A stretch of 64,000 nucleotides of DNA, from the NCBI GenBank assembly GCA_030435675.1, contig CM059624.1, forward strand, positions 11,804,769-11,868,768, given 5' to 3'. Shown here piece by piece: positions 24,049 to 37,800 of this stretch. The notes below the pieces were generated by a model that had not been told where the DNA came from, ran no database searches, and was given only the letters and a program-made list of their open reading frames with translations. This DNA is from Steinernema hermaphroditum (Eukaryota > Nematoda > Chromadorea > Rhabditida > Steinernematidae). The stretch's first letter is position 1. Each line of letters starts with the position of its first letter. The translations under genes and the position numbers were made by a program.

Positions 24049-26736
24049 AAGGAGAATCACCATTACAGTATACCCGATAATTGCATATTTCTTTGATAAA
24101 TAGATACCTCAAATACCGATTCTACTTTTTCCATGTGTACGTAAATTGCTCGGGAAAACACTTTCAAAACTGAGCCATATTTTCCATAATGAGAACGATA
24201 CAATCGATGTGGAAACCAGTGAACATCCAAAACCGAAAACGATAATTGAAAATTTCTTTGATAAATACTAGATTGTCCTAAAATGTCCTGGACACATTAT
24301 GATTATTATTCATCTGATTTGTGGCAAATTTGACGCTTTTTCCTAAACGCTATAACAATTCGTCGATGTAAATATTAAAGCTAAGAAGCTATGAGCTGAA
24401 GGAAGTCTCACGGAAAGGTCATTGTCCTGCTCTCAGAACTGCAATTTTTCCGGAATTTGTCAAGAAGTTCTCTCAATAGTCCCTCAGTGCAAGTGAAGCT
24501 TGTCTTTTCTGTATGAAAAACAGGAGCAAACAAAGTGTCATCCCAGTGTGACCTGGCAACAAAGGAAGGGACATTTTGAAGTTAGAGACCCAAAATTCAA
24601 AAACTGTGTTTTGGTGCTGTGTTGAACGAGCGCCAGTGTTGTCATTTTGAAGTAACCCAATACTAGCACATAGCACATCGACACCCTCCGTTTTTCTTCT
24701 GTACACGTGAGCACTGGAAGATCTTCTCGCCAAGCACCAAGACCGCCCCACTCCTATGTAACTTCTTCCTACCGATTTGCAAACCAGGCTAGTCTAATAT
24801 TCAGTGGACAGTGGAAAAGAACAGAATGACAGACGCTATCTCAGAATCCTCAAAAAGAAAGAATTATCGATCGGATCCCGGAAGAGTTTTCGAAAATCAG
24901 AACTGATATGAACATGTGCAATCTCATGCAATCTTCCATTGGTTGCCTCCCTTCCCTCACCCAGAAAATTCCATATACAAGTGGTCTCATTTAATCGACG
25001 ACCTCCTCAAAATCGTCACTTCGTCATCCCGTCATTTCCTGCTCCAAAACATCCTCTCACTAATCTGTTCACTTCCGGTCACATCCACCTTCATAACCAC
25101 ACCCGTAAGTGATTCTCGGAAATTCCCTCAGTCTCCAAACCTCTTCGCCCTCTTTAGTGATCTCTGGTCCACTGCCCAAATCACCATTAGGGCCACAATA
25201 CACGCGAGTCCCTCTTTCAAAATCGTCTCGGCGTCCGTTTATTTTGAGGCTTCATTTATCCGTTGAGCGACTTTAATTTCCCCTCTTTTTTCGGATCGTC
25301 TGTCGACGACGCGGTCCCCACGGGAGTCCACGCGTGCTTTGGCTCGCCGCTCCCTTGCAATTTATATAAATTAGGTCTTTTCCGCTTCCGTCTAGAGTTG
25401 ACAATTGGCTCTGCCCTTGTCTTATGCTAATGTGATTTGTGGCGGCAAATCGACGGAGAACAACCTCATTAGCTGAGGGCATCGGACAACGATGACTGTG
25501 GACGCATAATTTGCTATCAGTCACGAAGGAATGGTGATAAGATCAGTCTCGAAAATCTGATATTGTGAATTATTGAAAACAAGGGCAACTGTAGCTGCTT
25601 TTGTCGATGTAAACGCTTCGTAGCCACTAGGGGAAACTACCTCACACCTTAAAAAAGGAAGAATGCGAATGGAAGTGACCGATCGATTTGAATACAGATG
25701 GGAAATTTTAAAACCAATTTACAAATTAGAATAAAAGAGACATGCAACATGTAAACAAAAATATAAAAAACGGTACCTAAGAAAGGACAAGGATGCGAAA
25801 ACAAAAGCGAGCTTATAGGAAATGAAAGCATCTCAAAGTCAATGAAATCCATAATCTGAAAACATCCCCTACGAGAACCAATTGGTTTGTGCCAGTGTAT
25901 TTTTTGTCAACACGGGAGCGGTCGCATTCGATGATTCGAGAAGCGGTCACTTTCGGACAACCGATAAAATAAGGGCTAATGGAAGCGTTGAACCCTCACC
26001 GATCACGAATCAAACACGTTCCCAATGAACCACACAGGCTGGTGACTTCGAAGTCGATTGTTCAATTGTAATATACTGGGTTTCAAAAGAATTCCATCCT
26101 TGCCGTCCGCTATGGTGCTGCCATATGAAAAACCGTTAGGTGTAGAGTCAACTATACCCATTTGTTCAAGCATCATTCTTGCCCTTCACAGGGGTATTTG
26201 GCTTGAGCCTCATCGACAAAGCGGCGCGAAATCGCGTAGTCGTGTTTACTGACTATGTACCTTACAAAATGAAGCATTCTCCAGTGCACAGAGAACCAAA
26301 AGCTGAGAAAACTCAAATAATCAACTACAGAGAGTGCATGAGTTCAGCACAAAATGATAAAAAGCATAAAATACAAAAATTGCTGAAAAGACGGGCCTCA
26401 ATAAACTCCCAGGAAGAACACAACGAAGAAACGAACGGAATTGGTACACACGTCGACGAGATTCGTAACACGAAATTCTTACACGGGGAGATCACAAAAA
26501 TTAGCTCTAAGTAATGAATGTCTCCGTTCCCGTGCTAAGTCTGCAAAAAGACAAATTCGATTACAATTGGAAGTCTTTCAACGCGGTTGGCAATTAGGGC
26601 CACTTGTCCTTTGGTAGAAACATAATTTCTGAACATAATCCGAGGCACACTCTGTACATACTTATCGAAGTCAGTGATACCTACTACTATTCAGAATTGT
26701 TCCGGAATAAACTGTAAGGTCTTGCATAAAGAAACC

Positions 26737-26794
26737 TCTGGGCTTCTTGAATTGAATTCCCAGTCCTTTGGAGTTCAACTCAAGAAGCCCAGAG
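26737..26794. repeat. 58-bp hairpin
   Basis: CTCTGGGCTTCTTGAATTGAA is mirrored by the complement ending GAAGCCCAGAG, with an ~18-base loop. The bases just after it (AGCTTGTTCCCATTGAGG) recur with one change at about 27149. Confidence 0.7.
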
Positions 26795-28139
26795 CTTGTT
26801 CCCATTGAGGTGTCTTGTACAACAAAGAAATCTTTGTACAAACTGAGAGTGTGTCCTTTCGAGCTGTCTACTCTATTCTACAGTTCTTATTCTGAGGGAT
26901 TTAAGATAACGACAAATGATGAATGATGTCATTATTCACATTGGGGCATCTTGTACTGCACTTCGATACAAGTGGTGAAGGACATTATTCATTGGAGGTC
27001 GGCACTTGGTAGTATACTGATGGTATTCCATGGTGATCCATCCCATGAATGTACTCTTTCTTACCCTGCAAGAACTTGGCACGTCGTACTTTCGAATTTT
27101 ATCAGTGTAGTCCTTTCAAGTGTCATTCAAGAAACCGAACCTCATAGAGCTTGTCCCCATTGAGGCGCGAAGAAATCCGCCGTCTCCATCGTTCGCTAAT
27201 AAGCCCATTTAGCGGTCCCCAGGCAGTCGCGACGAGGGCCGAGAACGTGTCTTCTGCCCGAACGTTCTCTGAGGCTTTTCGTTAATGAATCAGCGATCGC
27301 TCTGCAAACAGCGTCTTTTAGCGCGCCAATCTAAATTTTTGACGTCCAGAGTTGTGCTCGTTTACTATGGCAAGGAGATCACGTCTGCCAGCACGTTAAC
27401 GTGAATGAAGAAAGACGAAGCACACTTTCAAAAGTCCCAAAATCAAACCACCAATTCCCAAAATATTCACAGCTGCAGCGGTCAAAATTCAATGAACACG
27501 TGACCATGAATAGACGATTTTGAAAGACTCTAGTCGAATGCCATCGGCGATCTATTCAAGAAGCCGTTAAGTGTGGAAAATATCGCAAATCCTCTCCTCT
27601 CCTCGATCTGTGAATGTCGAAAGAAGCCACTTTAGCGGTACTAGTGTTATGATATAGGGCGGAATCTCTGCGAAGGCAAAGAAAAACGACTAACGACTTC
27701 TAGCCTGGTCCTAGTACGATATGATCGCTTATAACATCGCTGATGGATGTTCACTCTGGTTTGTAAATCTGTAAAATGGGAATCTTTTCTATCTCTATGC
27801 ACCGTTCTCTAAATTTCTTCCCCTGCTATCATCATTGTGCAGTATTATAATCGACTGTGCATAATTTTAAATAAATAAACTGATTTTCGTCGAAAAAGGT
27901 GTCAAAAATCAAAGGAAGCTACCCGCTTCACCTCAGAACACTTCAGAGATGAAAATTTGATCCTATCAAAATCAACAATGACTGTCTGCCGCGATATCAG
28001 TCCTGATGAATGATGGACTACTTCATGTGCAACATTTTTAGAGGCCAAGGTCAACTCCACCAAACACAGGAAGTTGCTCGTCTCAAAATGGCCAATCAGC
28101 AGTCTGAGTCGCCACTCGAACCGAAGAGACACAGTATCA

Positions 28140-28790
28140 CACCGTAGTCGCATGGCTTCTCCGATACCAGCGAAGACTGATGGAATCGTCGCTTTCGTCT
28201 CTGATTCAGTACCATGCACCGAAGTCAGAAGACAGTTTATCCACGATTTTTTTTTACCACGATTTTATTTCGCGAATCAAAGGCATTATGCCTTGCGCGA
28301 CACCGAAAATAGACAAACAGAGGATTTCTGGAAGACGGCTTCATCCCTGGCGCGGCGTAGATGTCGAACCGGTGGTTGGCGGAGAGCTTCATGGGGCTTC
28401 TGGGAATCGGCAAATCTTCGGATTAAGGAGCGGAACATCGTTTGCGGCACAGCGCACGCTTCTGTGCTCGAATCTGATGGTCCGTGGTCCGGGAGTTGCG
28501 TCTTCGATGGTGGTGGCGTCCTCAGAGCGTCGGCGACCTTCGGGATGACTTCTCACGTGGCCGGATTCTTGACGTCGGACATCTTGTTGTCAGCGTTGGT
28601 GGGAGTACGGCTTCCGGGTGTCCCAATTCCCTCTGGAAGCCGGAACAGTCACAACTGCCACGGGGTTTGCCATCTGACCGACCAGACACTCAGAGAGCGA
28701 CCGGAGGGACCGACCGCTCGCCACCGCAACACGAGTGAGAGGCCGACAGTTTATCACAGTGCCTTTTTATGCCATAAGACGTCCTGATTG
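28140..28790 (-). repeat. GC-rich dispersed repeat, composite copy 3
   Basis: The segment 28165-28225 (ACTGATGGAATCGTCGCTTT ... GAAGTCAGAAGACAG) matches 47780-47840 in the same orientation. The segment 28590-28730 matches 47340-47480 inverted (GACCGACCGCTCGCC, GGAAGCCGG blocks). The copy is therefore rearranged or made of two insertions. Confidence 0.6.
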
Positions 28791-30335
28791 ATTGGCTTCA
28801 TGCTTCAAATATTATATGTTCATAGGCTGCTGAATGTGATCTTCCCAGTCGGTCACACGTGTTCACACATCCCTCACAGCTTGGCGCTCATTTCAGCAAG
28901 TCCCTTCCCGCTGGCACGTGCAAAATGCTCCCAAAATAGTCGCCGCTTCCCTCCGGCGCCATCGCTCTGCTCTGTGCAAGTTTTGATAGGAAATGGACTC
29001 GCTCATTCCACTAACGTCTTTATCTAATAGCTCCTTCGAGAGACGCATCTCCGTCCGGCGGCGATGACGCAGACTAAGTGCCTCTTTCGGGCGACTGACC
29101 ACTCTTCACACATGGAAATGCATCTGGTTTTGAATCTGCCGTAGATTCACTCAAAGAAACTGCGAAATATTCTTATCCTTCCAAAGTTGCTCACAAAAGA
29201 AGTTCACGTGCCACTTCGATCCGAAACTAAGAACTCATGGTCTACATTTAGAGATACAGGACTTGGGGCATATTAGAGCTTCTGCTACAACGGATAAAGG
29301 GCAGTATTACGGTGCACACCAGAACTCTCAAAAATTCCATGAATGCAGCTAAATAATGCTAAAGCAGCAGGTGTTACCCTATAGCAAATTGGGTGTTAGG
29401 AAAAAGCGATTTTTCGGATGACCCGATTGTACTGTATCCTTGAGCATCATGCTGTCCATTTTGGCATTTTGTCCAGTCTCGTGTGCACACAGACAAACCT
29501 ACCCCTCCCCTGTGAATTAGCAGTGAGACGAAAAAACATTCCCAAATTTCTACAAGGCGTTTTAAAATATGGTCTGACTGTTGAGAATCCAGGACTACTT
29601 GTCCACTTGTCTTCCATAAATTTATTAAATCCATAACTCCGTCGGCGTTCATGGGATGTTCCTTCATGGCATCAACACCAACACATATCAGGTCTTCCGC
29701 TTCGTTCGACGTCACTTTGGTATTGATCCAACTGAAATCCAACCCCACACTTTCCCAAACTCCTTGTCAATGTACCCGAAACATGTCGTCGGCCGTTGAC
29801 GTCACCTGCTTCTTCCGCCGCCATTCATAATTCCCCGCTGAAGCCCACTTATGACGGCTAATCCACGACTGTTTTCCCACGGAACTCAAATTTTGGCATT
29901 TATTCGTAGAACAAACGCAATTTTGCAAATGATACATGCATGTATGTACACTGGGAAGGGAAAGTGGAGATCGCTTGTCTGGAGATCGGAGTTTGAGCAC
30001 TTAGTGGTGGATGTCAGAGAAGAGATATGGACAGAGAGGTACGGTAGGAGATGTGAATGAAGGAAAGGGACAGATACCTATGTAGTGTGGATATGACTTT
30101 GATTGGTTGGGAAGAAGACACAGAAAGGAAAGAACTCGGTCCAGAGAGATAACATGGCCATAGAGTTCACTCATCCTTGCCATAGCGCCGTTCCCCAACT
30201 GGGTTACACCAACGTCGCCATCGAGGGAAATGAGTGTTTGATCTTTCGGAGAAAGGGCTTCGATTGTGCCCGTGGCCAAGAATCGGATGGTGCGAACAAA
30301 GAAGAGGGAAAAAACTTAATTTAAGTCCTTCTTAA

Positions 30336-32467
30336 TTAGGTCGGAGGCGACCGTGGCGGAGAGCGCTGCTCGGGAAGGGTGCGCTGTCGCATCGGCGGCG
30401 CGCTGACCTTCCGGTTGTACTTGGCCGAACGGTGCCTGATGTCGACGGAGGCGCTCCGCGACTTCTCCTTCACCGCCTTCATGTAGCACGAGTAGTTCAC
30501 GTAGGTCGTCTGCGTGTTCCGCATGCGGAAGAACTCCCGCAGCGCGTGCTTGAAACCCGGCATACCGTAGGCGTAGATGAGGGGGTTGACGGCGCCGGAA
30601 ACGTGCGAGAGGACCACGGTGATGAGGGTGAGACTGGGTGAGACGTTTCCGGGGAAGAAGAGGTCGATGGAGTTGATGAGATAGAGCGGGTACCAGCAGA
30701 TGGCGTAGGTGAAGACGAGGATGAGCAGGATGCGGATCAGCTTCCGGCGACTGTTCATGCGCCGTTCGCGTTCGCTGGCGCGCAGGAGACACTTGATCTG
30801 CTGCTCCTCGTAGCGGATGCGCCCGAAGATGGCCGCGTAGCAGTAGACGATGACGAAGGTGGGCACGAGGATTGTGCCGCAGAAGATGACGTAGACGAGG
30901 TAGCGGTAGTCGACCACAACCACGAAGTGGCACTCTTCCTGAAAGACCAAAATAGAGCAATTCGAACTTTTAGATAAAACTCATAAAACATGGGTTGTTA
31001 TTCCGATGGTGCAGCTAATTAAATTCACATATAGTATGTTTGTCCTTCGGCCAATTTGATGGGAATGTTTTGCCCTTGTTCGAGTAGGGCACATCAATTT
31101 GTTTCGTCAGAATAATCACGAAAACCTCCAAGACTTGTTAGCGATTCTTCCAACGGAGAATTCGAAAACAATAACTATGACCTTGAAAGACCAATTTGAA
31201 CATAGAAACGGCCCTTCAAGATAGAAAAGAGTGAACCCTCTGAAAGACATCGCGTAGATTTCATAAATCTTAAAATTGATCACGTTGTAGAGTAAAGTGG
31301 GAAGCTTTAGGATCTCTCAGGTACTTAAACCGATGAAGATCCTAACGAACATTAGTTTTCATCTGTAACATGTACAAATGATTCACTTGACATAATCAAT
31401 GAAACAGAGACATGTGGGTAGCTTACTATTTCGACCCAAACCTGTACTCCCGAGGTTTTTTGCTCTCTAAGAGACAGATACATGTTCAAGTTTAGTTTTG
31501 AGTTTAGCAAGCCGGAGTAATCCGTGTGAAAGGTGAAAGTTCATGTACGACCTCACTCAACTCATTCGAGCCAACGACAGAGCGGTTGGGTTCGATCGGT
31601 GATGAACAGATGAAATCCCAAATTTAGTGAAGCAAAAAAGAAAAGAGATAATCATTCGTGATCGAACTGATACCAACAGCGTATGATAGTGCTGAACCAT
31701 GTGAAAGGACTCTAGGATTTTGCAAGGCGATTCAGGCTTAAAATAGCACTATTTGTTGACATTAATAACTTCGCGAAGTTTTTTTTAGATATTTCCATTG
31801 TTAATTTCAGAATGGAGCTCTTCGGGCAAGATCAAGACATAGTCCTGTTCCAAACACTTCCATTTGTGCTCCCATAAAATGAATCACAAAACTCTGTGCG
31901 GGGATTTTTGGAGCGCAGACGTGGGCACACCTGCCGAATCTCATACTGCAGTGCACTCTTAAACCATCTGCTGGGGACCTAAAAACTAACCTTGAAGTTA
32001 TCGATGGTGCTGGCGAACTGAAAGACGTTGAAGAGCGGCAAGATGGCGATTCCAGTTCCGGCGACCCAGGCGAGAGTGATGAGAATGAAGGCGCGGCGCT
32101 GTCTCGAGATCCTCCCGAACCACGTGTCCCTTGAGCAGATGGTCAGGTATTTGTCGAGAGCTATGGCCAGCAGATGGAAGATGGAGATGGTGCAGAGGAT
32201 GCACATGTAGATGTGGATGGCCATGCAGCCGTAGAACGAGTGCGGCGCCCTGGTAAGCACGGAGAATACGGTGGCGGGGAGGCCGATGGCTCCGGCGAGG
32301 AAGTCCGACAGGGCCAGCGAAAAGATGTAGGTGTTGGTGACGGTGCGCACCTTCTGGCAACGGACGAAGACCCAGAGGACGAGCAGGTTGGAGAGGGATA
32401 TGTGGACGGAGAGAAGAAGCTCGGCGATCGAGTAGACGATGATGACGAGGCGATGGTACTCGAGCAT
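30336..32467 (-). CDS. Rhodopsin-class GPCR, adenosine/amine-receptor-like
   Basis: Two exons, 32467-31991 and 30938-30336, join in phase 0 to give about 359 residues and seven membrane helices. TM2 is NTYIFSLALSDFLAGAIGLP. The DRY equivalent at the end of TM3 is DKY (LLAIALDKYLTIC). A cysteine in EECHF begins the second exon and can pair with the TM3-side cysteine (FYGCMAIH). TM6 carries the CWYPLY (CWxP) motif, and TM7 carries NPLIYAYG (NPxxY). The C-terminal tail is rich in Ser, Arg and Pro and ends SPPRSPPT. The overall look recalls adenosine receptors and nematode orphan homologues. The ligand is not predictable from what I see. The single intron (30939-31990) is long for this window. 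A 5' non-coding exon could exist upstream of 32467. Confidence 0.88.
31545..31610 (-). repeat. GC-rich dispersed repeat, short copy 4, in GPCR intron
   Basis: CCTCACTCAACTCATTCGAG followed by AGAGCGGTTGGGTTCGATCG matches the core of the family inverted relative to 47.35 kb. Only about 65 bp remain. Confidence 0.5.
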
Positions 32468-33309
32468 GGCTGTGGGGATATGTGTGAGGGCAGAGCTATT
32501 CCATAACCCGGACTATCTGCAATGAGCTTGCTGGTTAGGACAGCAAATAATTGGGCGGAGACGCGCGGAATAACAAATACCACGTCAATGTGAAATCTGA
32601 TTAGCGTTTGTGACTAAGCGTGTGGGCTTTGATCCGATCGTTTATAGTGCCGCAGTAGGGAGAAAAACAAGACAATCGAGTTAGAGATTTCCTAGAAAAC
32701 TGGCAGATATTTCTCAGCTAACAAGGTCATTTTCTAAAAATCAGTCCCTTCGATGCTTGTACAAGCCGATAGGCAACTGAAGCTACGTTCTATAGGACAT
32801 CTAGACCGCAGAAGGAACAAATTTTTAAAACCAAAAACCTGATCTTTTTGAAAAAAGTTCTAAAATGTTGAACAATAGAGCTTATAAATCGTGTAAAACA
32901 ACAGAGAATGAAGAGTAAAAGAGATCTTAAGGAGCATATATGCTTGCTACAGCGAGCCAATGTAGTCATGACATCGAGGCTAACAGCCTTTCAAAGAGCT
33001 ACTGTAGATGGAAGACAACAAAGAATTCAGATTTCCAAATTCCTTGCACCTATTCCACTTCACCTAGACGCAAACAGCTCATCAGAGTGAAGTAGGCTTT
33101 CCACGGTGTGTAGATAGATTTTCTTGAAGCGCAATTCTATTCACACTGGTTAGAGGCACTTTAGACAAAAATCAAAAAAATGCCGGTCAAAAAAACGAAA
33201 AAGAGAGACGAGAAACGGAAGAAATCAACCGTTTTCACTATTTAATGTGCTCAAAAATGGCTTTGCCGTCAACCGACTTTCTAGACTTCTGGATACCAGT
33301 TTCATTTTT

Positions 33310-33960
33310 TGGAATATTTGGTACACAGTATTAATTGAAGGCCGATCTCTATGCATAAACAGGGTTCGTTTTTGTCCCGTAATGGGTGAAAACCAAGTCA
33401 TTTTCGGCAACATTCACTCGTCCGATCGGTCTCACGGTTGAATATCTTCGAAAATGACTTTCAGGACACCCTGTTTAATTAATGTTGTCCTCTTCTTCAG
33501 CAAAACGCATTAACCTACGGTAACTTTGCCAATGATGTGATCTAAAAGCATACACTATTTAATTAAATAGTGCTGAGAGAAATTATGAGAACACGGGACT
33601 CGGGAAAAACATGATTTCTTACGTTTTTTCTATTATTTTCCACCAAAAACATGGTATCAATTGAAGGCCATTTCACTAACGTCGCCATGCATAAACAGGT
33701 TTGGTTTTTGTCCCGAAACGGGTCCAAATGAATCAGAAAATGTATCAAGAATTGGTTCGTTTTCCTGTGGAGGGCGTCTTGAAACATAGGGAATAAGCCT
33801 GCTCAAACATTGAAGAAGGGGTGAAGTCTTATTGCCTTCGTCCTCAGCAAAACGCATTAAACTAAAATTTACCAATGATCTAAAAACATACACTGTTTAA
33901 TTAAATAGTGCTGAGAGAAATTATGAAATCGCTGGACTCGGGGAAAACATGATTAATCAG
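33310..33960 (+). repeat. Tandem duplication, unit ~335-340 bp
   Basis: Two head-to-tail copies share CATGCATAAACAGG / TTTTTGTCCCG blocks (33350 and 33690), AGCAAAACGCATTAA (33500 and 33844) and a near-identical TTTAATTAAATAGTGCTGAG block (33559 and 33896). The copies have diverged by point changes and small indels. They are non-coding. Confidence 0.8.
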
Positions 33961-36900
33961 ATCAGGCACGATCCAGGACTTCACATGGACTTCGTCAAAA
34001 ATTTTGGTTAATCGTCGTTTCACTATGTCACACTTGAATAACAACGACGACCTAATCAAGATAGGGCATTCTTGGCAAACAATTCCAAGAGTAGATGCTA
34101 AATGGGAAAGAAATTCAATTAGAAACTCTTTTCGCTACTCGAAACTTTATTGAAGAACAGCTCTAGTGTTGACATAAAACAGACTTGGAACAGGCATCTC
34201 GAATCATACGATAGCACATACCTGCATATTTTTTCACTGAAATAGCTGTATATGAAGTTTTGGTCGCCAAAAATATAAATCTTTTAAAGAGACATACTGC
34301 GAAATGAAATGGCGAACGAAGCCAATAGTGGATAGTGCAAAAGTGTTTCGATAAAACCTTAATTGGTAACTTGTTTTCTGGACGAGAACAAGATTAACGC
34401 CACGGACAACATCGTCGATGCATGGCTCCGCCTTCCTTCAATGATAGGTTAGACTCGAAACTCGAGTTATGTGCAAATGAACATCAACGAGCGAAACATT
34501 CTACGCAAAGTAAAAAACGCAGTGTGCCTAAATCTTGAGGTTTACTCGCATATCAAATATAAGGGTTAGTGTAATTTTCTTGCGTAATTCCACTTCCTTC
34601 TTCTTGCACATTCTTGCCAATCCCCTAACTGCCTTTGTAAGAGCCCGCGTTTCACATAGCCATGTATAATATGGAAGGTTTGATATATTGGTCAATTAGT
34701 CGCTTACGTCATTTCCGAGAGACGAATAGATGACCCAACCGATCGCCATCAACAAATGAAAGACTCCTGACAAGAAAGACTAACTCGGCTGCGGCTCAGT
34801 TAGTATCAATATCCCTAAAAAAAACTGACAAAACGCATCAAAAATCTCCCTATTTTCTATCTGATCACTGTTAACATCTGGATATATTCAAGCACGTAGC
34901 TTAAAAAGAGTTGTTTATTACCTTCTGTTTTAGAAATTGGAACTGATAGCCTATCAAAAATTGATATAAAAGATATAGATATTTTGTGTAGGTTGCAATT
35001 TGACAAAGTTCCCCGAATTTCGATTTCAAAGACCGCCTTGAAAGCACGTGATTCGAACCCTATCCAGGGAATCATTTCATTCGCTTCTCGCACGCCATAA
35101 TAAAATATTAAGAGGCCATCCGGTGAGTGATCACAAACCAAAATACGACATGAACGGAATCCACTTCCACAAACTCAATCCGAAGGCACTTTGGCCGAAC
35201 GCGCCTAAAACGTCATCTAAAAAGGAGCCAATATAGGGCGCGCGCGGAGTCATAGGCAGGACCCGCCCCTGCGGACACAGTCGTGTCCACTTAGGACGCT
35301 TGAACAACGCTTGCACTTCTGGAGATGCCCTGTGGAGGTCACTTTCCGAAGAGTTCGGGAAGGAAGGTAATTTTGGAGGTCGCGGCAGTCAGCATCATGC
35401 ACTTTCATGAATCAGATCGTAGAGGGAGCGTATGAGAAGTAGAGAAATGAATCTCGACTTTTCGAGAATTCGCAAGAAGTTGAGAAATAATTTCCAATCA
35501 GCTTCGGCGACTAATTGAATATGAGGAGTGGCGCGATCCGGCCGACTTCGATTCGAGATTTAGTCGCCGAGGCCAGGCAACACGTGAGAATCTCGGGTAC
35601 AAGGCCAGGTGAGTGTTTTTGAGGATCGGAACCGAGTGAAAAAGCGAACGAAGGGAGGGGCAGAGCAAACAAAGTATTGCTTGTGCGCACTTAAACGCGA
35701 GAAAAGTCATTTCGGGTGCAACTCTATCCGCCGCTTGGCTCAGAATAGCGACGGAGCGGAGATGGGCGGAAGGTCGCCGAACACATGGGAGGAGTCTTCT
35801 GCAGAAAAGCGGAAGGAAGGAGCTGCTGAGGAGGTTGAGTTTCTTGAAACAACCGTTTCTTGTTTCTGTTTCTAACATCTCGATGAGAATCTTAATTGAA
35901 CTGTTCCGACTCGATAACTTCAAGTGAGTTTCAGAAATAAAAATGACCTTTAAAAGGAAAAATGGAGTTCTAGGAAGAGTTCAAATGCATCCTTCCCTGT
36001 GTCTAACGGTCTACTGACTTCTACCATCCACGAGAGCAAAATGATACCTTTGCAGAGCAGCTCCTTACAGGGACGCTATGAACTCAACCTCTCAATTACA
36101 CATAAAATCACACCTGAGCAATATCACAACAAAAATTGAAAGACACCATTTGTTGATCTACGGAAGTGGTTCAAAGGACTGAAACAGAACTGTTCAAGTA
36201 GCGACAAAAATAGAATTTAAAACGACAGTACTAGTAAACTGAACTTGAACTAATCATTCGAACGAAAAATGAGCCAAATAATACGCACGTCAGCGATCAA
36301 AAGAAAGATATAAAAACAAATTTGTGCCCGAAATATCAAATTGGTACAACTACATTTACAGTTCCCCTTCCGCGGGGACGGATAGTGCACTCAAGTTTAA
36401 GTCTGCCCTCAGACACTGACCGTGTTCACTTCTGAAATGATGAGTAGGACGAAAGATTAAACAATGAAGACAACAGGGGAAATCACTTAGGATAAGATAA
36501 TGAGACCGAAAATTGGACCAAAAACATTTTTTTATTTGAAACCTCGTGTATTCTACGAACGAAGAATCTGGACGGTAAAAAGTAATTAACTGACCAAAAA
36601 AGAGAAAAAATTCAACCACTCACAAAAATAAGCCTGTCAAGCAAAGGTCCAAACAGCGAATATAGTTCTTCAATTTTAAACTGAACTACTTCCGATTTGG
36701 GACTACAGTTCAGATTAATTGTTCGACTTTGCTCACATGGCCAAAAAGGCCAAAAATTCAGCCTCTCAATAAAATAAGCTTTATAGATTGCAAAATAATT
36801 GCTGCAGAGATTATTTGCAAACACTCTCTGAACGTCATCATGGAACCTAACCAAAGAGGACCTAGCAAATGATAATAGACCCTGATTGTTTTCTGGGAAT

Positions 36901-37189
36901 TCAGCACAAAATACTGACATTGGATCAGTACAGCGAAGGTCCAGATTAATTAGAGTCCATTCAGGTTTGATGTTTGAAACGTAGAGATGTGGACCTGGTG
37001 GAAGCTCATTTCAAAGTTTTTAACAAATTGAATAATCTAAGACGGGAAGGAACACAGTAACCGAAAATTTTTGATTATTCCCTGTTATTATGCCTAGATG
37101 AACAGTAGTAACGACGAAACAACAATTCGGCAACAGCAAGAACAAAAATTTTATTTGAATAAAAATCGTAAATGATAAATTGGGTGAAT

Positions 37190-37800
37190 AAATAAGGGTA
37201 AATAGGGTCAGTTCTAATTAGATCACCGTTCCTCCGACTGCGCACTTATTCTGAAGATCTCGCGCGTGAAGCATTTTTAAAAAGAACAACGAAAACAACG
37301 CCAGATACTGACTATGAAAACCACGGTGCGCATCGTGATCAACGTATCCACGCATTTGTTACTACGTAGTGCGAAACTGTCCATCGACCGACCATAAAGA
37401 ATTACAGCAAAAAAAAACAGTAAAAAACAGTCCTGGGATAGTTGGAATCATCGGGATCTTTAGAAGAAAACGGCTCTGAAGATGAAAGCCAAGAGAAGGT
37501 GGCACGCAATAAGCATGGAGACTAGGTTCAATTGATTTGGTGATATCTGCTTAGGTATTGAAAAAGAGGTGGGCGTCATAGATGTACTTCCTTATCACGA
37601 ATTTCGGCCATTGCACAGATACTGCAAAGGATGCAAAAATTGAAAAAAATCGACGGCTGCAAAAATTATATTTAAGAGCAAGGTGAGCAACAGAAGTAGA
37701 GTAAATCGCTCATTTTAGAATAAATCACTGTTCCTCCGACAGCTTACTTATTCTGAAGATCTCGCGCGTGGCACATCACTAAAACGCAAAGCACACTAGA
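37190..37800 (+). repeat. Dispersed pair of ~85-bp direct repeats
   Basis: ATCACCGTTCCTCCGACTGC ... TTATTCTGAAGATCTCGCGCG at 37218-37267 recurs at 37725-37769 with few changes. The ~500 bp between them has no recognisable content. Confidence 0.7.

Larger units (their letters stand above)
24049..30335. other. Intergenic region with repeats only
   Basis: No supported gene. It contains a 58-bp perfect-ended hairpin at 26737-26794 (CTCTGGGCTTCTTGAA and its complement) and a composite of the GC-rich dispersed repeat at 28140-28790. The open frames in 28074-28787 belong to that repeat. Confidence 0.5.

Noticed and set aside
28074..28787. 237-codon open frame
   Set aside because: It coincides with copies of the GC-rich dispersed repeat and shows no domain or conserved frame among copies.
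35041..35110. B-box-like GGTTCGAATC on the minus strand
   Set aside because: No A box at the right distance and no T-stem pairing, so not a tRNA gene.
35498..35923. 141-codon minus-strand frame
   Set aside because: No motif, no splice context, and the opposite strand is equally open; composition is not convincing.
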